From assembly GCF_900186615.1 (NCBI RefSeq), contig NZ_LT896588.1:3226348-3290347 (forward strand): a stretch of 64,000 nucleotides of DNA, given 5' to 3'. This document shows, piece after piece, positions 17,177 to 25,750 of this stretch; the stretch's first letter is position 1, and each line of letters begins with the position of its first letter. The notes beneath the pieces were generated by a model that was not told where the DNA came from, searched no databases, and saw only the letters and a program-made list of their open reading frames with translations. The stretch is from Parabacteroides bouchesdurhonensis. Lineage in GTDB: Bacteria > Bacteroidota > Bacteroidia > Bacteroidales > Tannerellaceae. The translations under genes were made by a program, and so were the position numbers.

Positions 17177-19510
17177 TTACTTCATTTGTTGCCGGAAGAA
17201 ATCGGCTATCTGATCTGCCATATCCCAGGATATTCTATTTATATCCATAGGTTTTTGTACATTAAATGACGATCTTCTCCCATATACATCATATAAAGAA
17301 GCGACAGCATCTATAGATTTCTGTACAGCCTTTTTATCTTCATACCGGTCTAGCGTAGGAGCAACAATCATTAGCGAACGAGGTGCTATGCAAGCCATAA
17401 TCTCCGCATAGTCTACCGACACTTTAGCCGGTTCATCATTATACCAGCCTAAACGAGGAATGAATCCGTGTGCATCAGCATAGCTACGGATACTTTCATA
17501 TTGCCTATTACTGGTTCGCCAAGGTGTAACAGAAGCAACTGCAGCAACACCGGAAACACGGGTATCTTGCGCCGCTGCAATCAAAGCCACTGTTCCTCCT
17601 ATTGTATTACCTAAAATAAATATGTTTTTATTATCAAGGAAAGAGAATGCGTCTACAGCATCCACACAAGCTTTAACATCCTCAACCATTTTCCCCATTT
17701 TGCTCCATTGAGGAAACCTATCGTAAAAATATTGAGCTTCCAACATACGCGTACCAAAGCCAAACATGTCAATAGCCAATACAGCAAAACCTTTATTTAT
17801 TAAATGCTGGAATAAATGACTATTGCCTCTACCTGTAAGGTCTTTATTATATCCTATAGCATATCCATGTGCATAAGAATAAGGATGCAGATAAATAATA
17901 ACAGGTATTTTAGCATCATCAAATTTCTTCTTTTTAGGGACATATAAATTTCCACACAAGTGGTTACCCATAGCCGTATAAGGTGCAAGATGGATCACCT
18001 CTGCATCAGATACAGCCGGGCGTTTGGTTATCCATTCAATCCAATCTGTACGATAATCAGGAGCAGCTGCTATATTTACGGGCTTGACCTGAGGAGGTAG
18101 AGTTCCCAACAACCACTCAAGATTATACTGTATACGTTTCTTATCAGATATAAAACGTGTTGTATCCTTGTATTTAGATTGTAATACGACTGGAAGAATT
18201 TGATTCTTTACTTGTTTATCCTCCTGATGTGTCTTTGCCCACTGTTCAAAAGAATAATCAAAATAAAGGTTATTGTCCCATTGGTATTGTTTCCTTCCGA
18301 ATTGTATATCCAGAAAATCCAAGCCCCTCTCTAAATCACGAGCCATAGCAGCATGTTCACCTAAACGGGCGTATACACCTATCTTATCTCCTGCGTGCAA
18401 GAAATTATAGACTTTCTTTACCGACTGATAACACTGCTCATTTGCCCACGGGTTCAATTGTTCTTCTATTAACGAATATTGAAACAATAATGGACGTGGA
18501 GCTATTAAAGAAATCATCAGGTTCTGATCTACCGGCAGTTTATCTTCCCGCCCAAAGAAAAAACGTAACCGGGGATGAAACCAATGAGCGGCATTAGCCG
18601 TTATATCATCCAATGTCTGATTACAATATTGCGGATCACTAAACCGCCAGGGAGTTATTCCTCCTGTACCGCAACTGCTGGTAATTACAGCCGTAATACG
18701 ATCATCGAATGCCGCAGCCCACAATGATTGTTTACCATTGCGGGAATGACCGGTAATGGCAATTTTTTCTTTATCTACTTCCGGACGGGTATACAGATAA
18801 TCTACCGCACGTGAAGCTCCCCAAGCTCTACGCATCAAACAGGTAAAATCATAATCCGGATATATTTCCTGATAGGCTTGCGTATCATCTTTATCATCAG
18901 CCGCAGCATATACACAAGCAATATATCCCCGTTCTACAGCTAATTGCGCCCAATTACGGTGAGTCCACTGCGTCATATAAACAGGAAGAGGCCGGCTTCC
19001 ATCCGGAATCATCAGTTCCATCGTCATTTTAGCCTTATTAGAAGGTCCAAAACGCATCTCTACCATCTGAACAAGAACGTTACCCTCTCTATGTTCAGAT
19101 ATTATTTCAGATTGAAAAGACGATGGAGCAGAAGGACAATGACCGGATACCCAATATTGATATTTTTCTTTTATATCTTTTCTTTTATCCTGCCATTGGT
19201 CAACGGAAGTAATATTTATTTGCGTTCCATTCTTGTCTATCATCAATGGTTCCGGCAAGAATGGTTCAGATGGCATATTTTCAAAGTCAGGAGGAAGTTC
19301 TCCGGTACGGTGCAGCCAGTCGGCCCATGTACTGTCTTGAAGAGATATACGTCGGCTGATATTAGCCCGGTGGTCTTCCGGCACATTTATGGCTAATATT
19401 TCCTCCAAATACTGCTTTCTACGCTCTAACTCAGAAGGATTCTGAGCAAATAGCATAGTACTACTCATTATATAGAGTATAGTAAAAGCAGATATTGTTA
19501 TTCTCCCCAT
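17177..19510 (-). CDS. Exported tandem alpha/beta-hydrolase (CE15-like N-domain, degenerate C-domain)
   Basis: The 777-residue protein has a signal peptide (residues 1-22). The N-terminal hydrolase domain resembles glucuronoyl and acetyl esterases of the CE15 group: nucleophile elbow GHSRNGK (Ser256), the segment SSCGTGG, the IAPRPLL strand and a His in LGEHAAMA. A second alpha/beta-hydrolase domain starts near residue 490. Its elbow reads GNTIGG, so the nucleophile serine is a threonine (Thr636), and the expected C-terminal His is an Asn in DINRISW. It is the first gene of the seven-gene operon. It probably removes ester groups from a glycan or glycoside in the periplasm. Confidence 0.82.
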   Translation of the reverse strand: MGRITISAFTILYIMSSTMLFAQNPSELERRKQYLEEILAINVPEDHRANISRRISLQDSTWADWLHRTGELPPDFENMPSEPFLPEPLMIDKNGTQINITSVDQWQDKRKDIKEKYQYWVSGHCPSAPSSFQSEIISEHREGNVLVQMVEMRFGPSNKAKMTMELMIPDGSRPLPVYMTQWTHRNWAQLAVERGYIACVYAAADDKDDTQAYQEIYPDYDFTCLMRRAWGASRAVDYLYTRPEVDKEKIAITGHSRNGKQSLWAAAFDDRITAVITSSCGTGGITPWRFSDPQYCNQTLDDITANAAHWFHPRLRFFFGREDKLPVDQNLMISLIAPRPLLFQYSLIEEQLNPWANEQCYQSVKKVYNFLHAGDKIGVYARLGEHAAMARDLERGLDFLDIQFGRKQYQWDNNLYFDYSFEQWAKTHQEDKQVKNQILPVVLQSKYKDTTRFISDKKRIQYNLEWLLGTLPPQVKPVNIAAAPDYRTDWIEWITKRPAVSDAEVIHLAPYTAMGNHLCGNLYVPKKKKFDDAKIPVIIYLHPYSYAHGYAIGYNKDLTGRGNSHLFQHLINKGFAVLAIDMFGFGTRMLEAQYFYDRFPQWSKMGKMVEDVKACVDAVDAFSFLDNKNIFILGNTIGGTVALIAAAQDTRVSGVAAVASVTPWRTSNRQYESIRSYADAHGFIPRLGWYNDEPAKVSVDYAEIMACIAPRSLMIVAPTLDRYEDKKAVQKSIDAVASLYDVYGRRSSFNVQKPMDINRISWDMADQIADFFRQQMK

Positions 19511-19544
19511 TTTATTTCTATTTTACATATACCTTTTCAGTTAT

Positions 19545-19552
19545 CAAAAATA
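19545..19552 (-). promoter_or_regulatory. Possible -7 element for the amino-sugar operon
   Basis: TATTTTTG on the minus strand matches TAnnTTTG, 35 bases upstream of the esterase start codon. No clear -33 element is seen. Confidence 0.3.
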
Positions 19553-19607
19553 GAACATTATTATTTCAAATTTTACTCAGAACACGCATCTATGACCTCA
19601 TAAAACG

Positions 19608-20780
19608 TCATTTTTCCTCTTTTACTTTTGCAGGTTGATATTGCTTTCTATAATAAATAGGTGAAACGGACATATATTTACGAAATATTCTAAAAACATT
19701 TTTATAATCATCGAAACCTGCCATCAAAGCAATCTCTGCCAAAGGCTTGTCTGTAGTAACTAATAAATTGGCAAAACGCTTGATGCGATATTGCTGTATA
19801 TATTGATAAATAGAAATCCCTGTTTCTTGCTTAAATTTCCTTTCCAACACCCTGCGGGATAACGGCAATTGCTTTATCAGGTCATTTACAGAAATAGGAT
19901 GCATATAATTATCTTCTATATATTTAAATACCGTATTGATATTTTTATCCAAAACAGCATATTTCTCCGTAGATTTTCTATATTCTATCCGAATCGGATT
20001 AATTACAATATCCGTAGGTTCTGCAATTTCTTTATTAATCAATTTATGTAGCATTTGTGCAGCCCTGTAACCGCCATTTTCCACATCCAGCACAATAGAT
20101 GATAAAGGAGGGTTGGATATATTACAAATCAGCTGGTCATTATCAACCCCCAATACAGTAACCTCATCCGGTATTTGGATATTACAAAGATTGCATGTCT
20201 CAGAAATTTGTAACGCAAACGAATCGTCACAAGCAAAAAGAGCGACCGGCTTTGGCAACGATTTCAACCATTCACCAAGCTCCAAAGGATTATATACCCA
20301 CAGCTCTTTTTGTTGTTTATCTTCTTCAAAGAAACAAACAGAAAAGCCGGCTTCTTCCACTTTGCTTTTAAAACCTTGTCCTCTCTCCCGGCTCCAGATA
20401 GTATCGGAGAATCCATAGAAAGCGAAATTACGATACCCGCGCATTAAAAAGAAATCTGCGGCCATCACTCCGGTATTGAAATAATCACCGGTAAGATTAG
20501 AAACATCATCTGTACGGTCGTGATAATTCTGAACGATAATAGGAATATTCAGCTTTCGTAACTGCCCCACATCAATGTCTTCCAACTGGGCAATAATAGC
20601 ATCTATTCTCCATTTCACTACCCATTCCATCACTCCTTTTTCGCCATACAGCATTTTATAATACAAAGGCATTTTGTAGAACACCCATGGTCCAAATTCA
20701 TTTGAATATCGAACTATACCTTTTAACAAGCTTCTGCTATAGCCACTAGAAAAATCGGTTAACAATAATATTCTTGCCAT
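19608..20780 (-). CDS. XylR-like AraC-family transcription regulator with periplasmic-binding-protein sensor domain
   Basis: The 390-residue regulator pairs a LacI/XylR-type ligand-binding domain (about residues 1-275; FACDDSFALQI, VLGVDNDQLICNISNPPLSSI) with a C-terminal AraC double helix-turn-helix (about 285-385; LSRRVLERKFKQETGISIYQYIQQYRIKR and IALMAGFDDYKNVFRIFRKYMSVSP). E. coli XylR has the same architecture and activates sugar genes on binding its sugar. It lies on the same strand, 97 bases upstream of the esterase gene, so it is the likely activator of the operon and may sense a periplasmically released and imported sugar. It is an alternative to the hybrid two-component systems usual in Bacteroides loci. 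Confidence 0.9.
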   Translation of the reverse strand: MARILLLTDFSSGYSRSLLKGIVRYSNEFGPWVFYKMPLYYKMLYGEKGVMEWVVKWRIDAIIAQLEDIDVGQLRKLNIPIIVQNYHDRTDDVSNLTGDYFNTGVMAADFFLMRGYRNFAFYGFSDTIWSRERGQGFKSKVEEAGFSVCFFEEDKQQKELWVYNPLELGEWLKSLPKPVALFACDDSFALQISETCNLCNIQIPDEVTVLGVDNDQLICNISNPPLSSIVLDVENGGYRAAQMLHKLINKEIAEPTDIVINPIRIEYRKSTEKYAVLDKNINTVFKYIEDNYMHPISVNDLIKQLPLSRRVLERKFKQETGISIYQYIQQYRIKRFANLLVTTDKPLAEIALMAGFDDYKNVFRIFRKYMSVSPIYYRKQYQPAKVKEEK

Positions 20781-20811
20781 ATTCCAGTCATATCTTTATG
20801 GTCCAACGTAA

Positions 20812-20819
20812 CAAAGATA
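20812..20819 (-). promoter_or_regulatory. Possible -7 element for the XylR-like regulator
   Basis: TATCTTTG on the minus strand lies 32 bases upstream of the regulator start. The same octamer precedes several other genes in this window. Confidence 0.45.
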
Positions 20820-20832
20820 TTAAAAAATTATC

Positions 20833-20840
20833 TACTTTTG
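20833..20840 (+). promoter_or_regulatory. Possible -7 element for the ATPase-Toprim gene
   Basis: TACTTTTG matches TAnnTTTG, 39 bases before the ATG at 20879. It is divergent from the regulator promoter next to it. Confidence 0.4.
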
Positions 20841-20878
20841 AGAAATGAATAATCTTATATAATAATATCAATAATACG

Positions 20879-22441
20879 ATGGAGCTGACACTTCCTAAAA
20901 AATTAAATGCGTCTCAACCAATAACATTAGAAACAAAAGGACTTGTAGTTATTGGTGTAAACGGAGCTGGCAAAAGTTCTTTTGGTAAATGTTTGCTTGA
21001 TCAATATGGGAGCTTAGCCAAGAAAATATCCGGAATACATGCCTTATTTATTAATAATAATGTAGAAGATCCCATCTCCGAGGAAGACAATGAGTTCTCG
21101 CGTCTGCAATCTATGATTACAGAAAGGCTTTTCATGCCGCGGCTTTCGGAATATGAAAAACTCATCCTGCATCTGCAAAGTGAAGAATTTGAAGCAGCAG
21201 TGAATTATAAAGAAGCGTGTAAAGTCAATCCGGATTTACTACCTCCTGTTACGAAGATCGACCGTATTCAGTCCATATGGGAAAAGATATTTCCCCATAA
21301 TCGCCTGGTTCGTAAATCCGGATTTATAGAATTAGCTTCGGGCAGCCGCGACAGTGATTCGTACAAGGCGGAAAGAATGAGCGATGGTGAAAAGTTGGTA
21401 TTTTATCTTATTGGAGCCGTATTATGCACTCCCCTCAACTCTTTATTGATTATTGAAGAACCGGAAACATTATTGCACAATTCCATCAAAAACTTATTAT
21501 GGGATGAAATAGAAGCTATGCGTCCGGACTGCACATACGTTTATCTCACCCACGATATCGATTTCACAGCGTCCAGACCGGATAGTAAACGAATATGGAT
21601 ACGCTCATACGATGCCGATACCCGTATATGGGATTATGAATTAATAGAAAACAACGAAAGTTTTCCCGAAGAAGTATACATGGAAATATTAGGGAGTCGG
21701 AAACCTATACTTTTCATTGAAGGTACCGACACAAACAGTATAGACAGCCGTCTGTATCCCCTTATCTTTCCGGATTATATGGTAAAGCCGATGGGCGGAT
21801 GCCAGAAAGTAATAGAAACAACCAAGGCTTTCGGACAACTAAAAGATTTCCATAACTTAGAAAGTAAAGGCATTGTAGACCGTGACCGTAGGACGCAGGG
21901 AGAAATCACATACTTGCGCGAACAGCATATCTTCGTGCCCAATGTAGCGGAAGTAGAGAACTTACTGATGCTGGAAGAGGTAATTAAAACTGTTGCGCAC
22001 CGCTTAATGAAAGACCCGGAGAACGTATTCAATCAAGTAAAAGAAAACGTTGTCAAATTATTTGAAAAAGATTTAGAATCGCAAGTTATCCTTCATGCCA
22101 AACACCTTGTCCGGAAAAAACTGGAAACGACCGTAGACCGTAAAATAACCACCGTTGAACAGCTTGCCGAACATGTTGAAGGTATACAGCAAAACATCCA
22201 TGTACAGGATATATACACAAATATAAAGAATGAATTCTCCTTATATGTTGAAACCGGAGACTATAAAAATATTCTCCGCGTATATAATCAGAAAGGCATG
22301 TTGCCTCAATGCAGGCTTTGCAACATTTGCGGCATTAGCAATAAAGAAAGTTATTTAAACCTTATCATCTCAATTCTTAAAGAGAATAAAGAAGATGCGG
22401 ATGCAATACGCAGTGCCATTAAAGAATCTTTAGGAATATAA
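20879..22441 (+). CDS. Stand-alone ATPase with Toprim/DUF4435-like nuclease domain (OLD-like)
   Basis: The 520-residue protein has an ABC/SMC-type ATPase half: Walker A GVNGAGKS (26-33), a signature-like MSDGEK (167-172), Walker B LLIIEE (189-194) and an H-loop LTHD (223-226). A Toprim-like half follows: ILFIEGTDTNSID with acidic Glu281, IVDRDRR with Asp334/Asp336, and VAEVENLL with Glu359. This order matches OLD-family and DUF4435 proteins, several of which act in phage defence or DNA repair. The C-terminus holds three cysteines (478, 481, 484), possibly a metal site. There is no partner gene: the neighbours are a sugar regulator and a glycosyltransferase. Function is unproven. Confidence 0.8.
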   Translation: MELTLPKKLNASQPITLETKGLVVIGVNGAGKSSFGKCLLDQYGSLAKKISGIHALFINNNVEDPISEEDNEFSRLQSMITERLFMPRLSEYEKLILHLQSEEFEAAVNYKEACKVNPDLLPPVTKIDRIQSIWEKIFPHNRLVRKSGFIELASGSRDSDSYKAERMSDGEKLVFYLIGAVLCTPLNSLLIIEEPETLLHNSIKNLLWDEIEAMRPDCTYVYLTHDIDFTASRPDSKRIWIRSYDADTRIWDYELIENNESFPEEVYMEILGSRKPILFIEGTDTNSIDSRLYPLIFPDYMVKPMGGCQKVIETTKAFGQLKDFHNLESKGIVDRDRRTQGEITYLREQHIFVPNVAEVENLLMLEEVIKTVAHRLMKDPENVFNQVKENVVKLFEKDLESQVILHAKHLVRKKLETTVDRKITTVEQLAEHVEGIQQNIHVQDIYTNIKNEFSLYVETGDYKNILRVYNQKGMLPQCRLCNICGISNKESYLNLIISILKENKEDADAIRSAIKESLGI

Positions 22442-22535
22442 AAAGTTATCTCAAAGAGAAGGAAAAGTCCGCAAAAAGTAGTTCTTTTGTAACTTGTTTT
22501 TAATAAAGAACAGAGTAATATACCTAATTAAAAAT

Positions 22536-24305
22536 ATGAGAACACCTACTCTACAATATTTATACCTGCAAAAGCCGGTAACCATGATGGTAATAATTTG
22601 CATTATTTCCGTATTGCCATGGATTGGATTAGGAGACTTTTCAACAAAAGGAGAACCCAGGGAAGCGGCTGTTGCCGTATCCATGCTTGAAAGCGGGAAC
22701 TGGATTTTGCCACAAGTATATGCCAACGACTTTGCCTATAAACCACCTATGGCGCATTGGTTGATGGCTGCCTTTTCTTATCCGCAAGGGTATGTGTCCG
22801 AATTCACATCGCGGCTGCCTTCCGCTTTAGCTTTTATCGTATTGATAGGGTTTACTTTGGTATTCTTCGGAAGACGTATTGTCAAATTTCAAGAAGCATT
22901 TATAGCCAATCTCTTATTAATAACCTGCGTAGAAATACACAGGGCGGCTATGACTACCCGTGTAGATATGCTGCTAACCACCTTTATTGTCATCGGTTTG
23001 TTCCAGCTATACAGGTGGGAAGACAAATTGGAATTAAAAGGGCTGCCTGTCATTATTCCCCTGTTATTAGGATGCGCTGTACTAACAAAAGGTCCGGTAG
23101 GTATCATACTTCCGTTATTTGTTTTCGGTGTTTACCTGCTTATATTGAATAAATACAGTTGGCTCACGATATTCAAATCATTATTATATATTGGGGTGTC
23201 ATCCCTCTTCTTACCGTTACTATGGTACTTATCGGCATGGAAGCAAGGGGGTGACGATTTTTTTAATGTCGTGATGGCAGAAAACTTCGGACGTTTCTTC
23301 CACATTTCAACTCCTGCCATTAATTATGATTTAGGACATGAGAACGGAGTATGGTACAACTTCGGAACGCTGGCCGGAGGATTCATTCCTTGGACCATAT
23401 TCTTTTTCTTTTCTTTATTCGGCCTGAAAATAAAAAAACCGTCCATGTCCTTCAAAGAGATACTTATAGATTGCTGGAAACGGATTCGTTCTATGGAGAA
23501 GGTACGGCTATTCAGTTTAGTAGCCTTAGTTTGCATCTTGTTCTTCTATTCGATACCGTCAAGCAAACGCAGTGTATATTTGATGCCCGCATATCCGTTT
23601 ATCGCATTGTTTCTTGCTCAATATGCCCTTTATATTACCGAATACAGAACAAAGGTTACCCGTGTATTCGCGGCATTTTTAACGTCTGTGGTTTCAGTAG
23701 TAATCATCGCGATTCTTTTATCTATGACCGGATTGATTAATCCGGTTGCAATTGCGAAGCAATATTCTTCCAGCCAATCGGTGATATACAATGTAGAACT
23801 GGTAGCGAACCTGCTAAACTTCCGGGACGTACTGTCGTCATGTATCGTTTTAATTGTACTGCTTGCTATAGGTACGGTATACTACCAGATGTCTAAAAAA
23901 ATAAACATCAAAATATTATACGCCACCATAGCCTTGACATTCACAGTCAATTTACTTATTGATGGAGTTATTATGCGTGGGATACGTTGCGGCAATTCAT
24001 CCCGTCCTTTTGCTGAAAGAATAAGCAAAGAATATCCGTTGGATAATACAAATATGTTCGTAATGAACAATTTGAAAGAATATACAAACATGTACGGACT
24101 AAACTTCTATTTGGGCAACAGATTCCATAACTTTGAAATAAACCAACCGGAAACAGGTTACCTTTTGGCTACAGACAGAAGTTTAGAGAAGATACAAAAG
24201 AATTACGGAGACAAGTATATATTCAATATACTTACCTCCACCCAACAACCCATCGGCGAACTACGCCAGAATATGGTATTATGTAGTTTCACACGAAATG
24301 AATAA
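22536..24305 (+). CDS. ArnT/PMT-like membrane glycosyltransferase
   Basis: The 589-residue protein starts at ATG 22536; the longer frame begins with TTG at 22494. It has about 11-13 membrane segments. The first periplasmic loop carries the GT-C signature DFSTKGEPREAAVA (acidic pair in GEPRE), followed by the FAYKPPMAHWLMA stretch typical of ArnT-like transferases. LLGCAVLTKGPVGIILPL is another family block. Such enzymes move a sugar from a polyprenyl-phosphate carrier to lipid A or another envelope acceptor. A soluble-looking C-terminal region of about 100 residues follows the last helix. The HAD gene follows after 31 bases, so an operon is likely. Confidence 0.88.
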   Translation: MRTPTLQYLYLQKPVTMMVIICIISVLPWIGLGDFSTKGEPREAAVAVSMLESGNWILPQVYANDFAYKPPMAHWLMAAFSYPQGYVSEFTSRLPSALAFIVLIGFTLVFFGRRIVKFQEAFIANLLLITCVEIHRAAMTTRVDMLLTTFIVIGLFQLYRWEDKLELKGLPVIIPLLLGCAVLTKGPVGIILPLFVFGVYLLILNKYSWLTIFKSLLYIGVSSLFLPLLWYLSAWKQGGDDFFNVVMAENFGRFFHISTPAINYDLGHENGVWYNFGTLAGGFIPWTIFFFFSLFGLKIKKPSMSFKEILIDCWKRIRSMEKVRLFSLVALVCILFFYSIPSSKRSVYLMPAYPFIALFLAQYALYITEYRTKVTRVFAAFLTSVVSVVIIAILLSMTGLINPVAIAKQYSSSQSVIYNVELVANLLNFRDVLSSCIVLIVLLAIGTVYYQMSKKINIKILYATIALTFTVNLLIDGVIMRGIRCGNSSRPFAERISKEYPLDNTNMFVMNNLKEYTNMYGLNFYLGNRFHNFEINQPETGYLLATDRSLEKIQKNYGDKYIFNILTSTQQPIGELRQNMVLCSFTRNE

Positions 24306-24336
24306 TGTTTATTATCTCAATTCTTTAAATTGATAA

Positions 24337-24966
24337 ATGAAGACTGCACTTTTTGATTTCGACGGGGTAATAGTAGATACAGAACCTATTTACGATATTT
24401 ATTGGAATGAAGCCGCCTATCGGTACGGATTAAATATTGATAATTTTGCTTCCCTTATAAAAGGAACTACCCTACCTTATATACTGGACAAATACTTCGC
24501 CGATTGTTCTGAAACACTACGCCGAAGAGTTATTGACGAATCGAACGCGTATGAAAAGGAAATGCCCTTCCCTCCTATGCCCGGCTCTATTGAATTTTTA
24601 CATACGCTTAAAGAACACGGCGTAAAGATGGGATTGGTTACAAGTTCCGATGACGTAAAGGTGAAGCGTGCTTTTAGCCTGCTCCATTTAGACAACATAT
24701 TCGATACAATAGTAACTGCCGACCGCATAACAAAAGGGAAACCTGATCCTATGTGTTACCTTCTGGCTGCATCCGATCTGCATGAATCGCCCGATAACTG
24801 TTTAGTTTTCGAAGATTCTTTTGCAGGCATACAAGCTGGAACATCCGCAAATATGCGTGTTATAGGGTTAAGTACAACGAATCCGGAAGAAACAATAAAG
24901 GACAAAGTTTATAAAGTTATTCCAAATTTCGAGAACCTTACATTCGCCGATTACGCGAGCTGGTAA
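24337..24966 (+). CDS. HAD-superfamily phosphatase (beta-phosphoglucomutase-like)
   Basis: The 209-residue protein has all HAD motifs: FDFDGVIVDTEP (nucleophile and acid Asp), VTSSD (motif II Ser), KGKPDP region (motif III Lys) and VFEDSFAGIQAG (motif IV). The helical cap lies between residues 15 and 85, as in the subclass I cap of beta-phosphoglucomutase and small sugar phosphatases. The substrate is unknown. It follows the glycosyltransferase gene closely and may hydrolyse a sugar phosphate. The gene is followed by the tandem palindromic repeat block. Confidence 0.9.
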   Translation: MKTALFDFDGVIVDTEPIYDIYWNEAAYRYGLNIDNFASLIKGTTLPYILDKYFADCSETLRRRVIDESNAYEKEMPFPPMPGSIEFLHTLKEHGVKMGLVTSSDDVKVKRAFSLLHLDNIFDTIVTADRITKGKPDPMCYLLAASDLHESPDNCLVFEDSFAGIQAGTSANMRVIGLSTTNPEETIKDKVYKVIPNFENLTFADYASW

Positions 24967-24999
24967 CCGCTGAAAATAAAGCGATTAAGTACCCGTTTT

Positions 25000-25109
25000 A
25001 AAAGAGCTATCTTTTGAACATCAAAGTCCCGTCTTAACATTTCAAAAGTCAGCTCTTTTGAAGTCAAAAGTCCCGTCTTTTGAATGCAAAAGATATATCT
25101 TTTTAAAAG
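25000..25109. repeat. Five-unit tandem repeat of a 22-bp palindrome
   Basis: Units at 25000-25022, 25023-25043, 25044-25065, 25066-25087 and 25088-25109 follow the pattern AAAAGnCnnnTCTTTTGAAnnC. Each unit is itself an inverted repeat (AAAAG...CTTTT). The outer units are more diverged. There are no spacers, so it is not a CRISPR. The region lies between the convergent HAD gene and the beta-barrel gene and contains no ORF. Confidence 0.8.
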
Positions 25110-25156
25110 ACTGTATTATAGCTGTTTACAAAGACCATAAAAGAAGACTGCATGGA

Positions 25157-25200
25157 ACAAAAAATCCTTCTGAATAATTGAATATTCAGAAGGATTTCCA
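25157..25200 (-). terminator. Terminator of the beta-barrel protein gene
   Basis: The 14-bp inverted repeat 25163-25176 / 25183-25196 is followed on the minus strand by a T-run, just after the stop codon at 25220. Confidence 0.88.
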
Positions 25201-25219
25201 GTATAAGAACTTTTATTTA

Positions 25220-25705
25220 TTAAAAATTATATCCTACGCGTACGCCTATCATTGGACGACTTAAATCTTTAATGACAAGATATTTCACTTCCAGCCCAAC
25301 ACTTAAATTATTTGTAGCGTATACTTCGCCACCCAAACCAATATTAGCACCAAAACGTGTCATATTGTGAGATAGTCCGTGTCCGACACTAACTTTCCAG
25401 AAAGACATGTCTAAACCGGCCAATGGATAAAAACCAAACATTTCACTCAGCTTCACCACATAATGAGCATTTACATCAATAGCCCAAGCACTTAAAGAGT
25501 TGTTCTTTACATGATAAGTAAGAGACGGGGCTATGCGGACATCATCCAATATGCAATACCGGTAATCAATTCCAACGGTTGCATTATCAATATCATCAAA
25601 TCCATATCCAAGATTAAAACCAATGGATGATTTTCCCTGTTCTGTCTGAGCATAAGCACCTAAGCTTATAACAGCCAGCATAATCATGATTACAAATTTC
25701 TTCAT
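25220..25705 (-). CDS. Small outer-membrane beta-barrel protein
   Basis: The 161-residue protein has a Sec signal peptide (MKKFVIMIMLAVISLGAYAQ) and then eight or so alternating amphipathic strands ending in Phe, as outer-membrane barrels do (GVRVGYNF at the C-terminus). Gly-aromatic patterns (GFNLGYGF, FGANIGLGGE) fit an OmpX/OmpA-type eight-strand barrel. Its function is unknown; such proteins serve as structural or host-interaction factors. It stands alone with its own terminator. Confidence 0.82.
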   Translation of the reverse strand: MKKFVIMIMLAVISLGAYAQTEQGKSSIGFNLGYGFDDIDNATVGIDYRYCILDDVRIAPSLTYHVKNNSLSAWAIDVNAHYVVKLSEMFGFYPLAGLDMSFWKVSVGHGLSHNMTRFGANIGLGGEVYATNNLSVGLEVKYLVIKDLSRPMIGVRVGYNF

Positions 25706-25750
25706 ACTTTTCCTTTTTAATTCAACATTTGTTCTACAAATATAAACCTT

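Noticed and set aside
18944-19396. 150-residue plus-strand ORF
   Set aside because: It is antisense to the esterase gene and rich in Arg and Phe, typical of a shadow frame.
9975-20780. Standard polysaccharide utilisation locus
   Set aside because: No SusC/SusD pair, classical glycoside hydrolase or hybrid two-component sensor was found.
25000-25109. Possible CRISPR array
   Set aside because: The units are contiguous palindromes with no unique spacers, and no cas genes are in the window.
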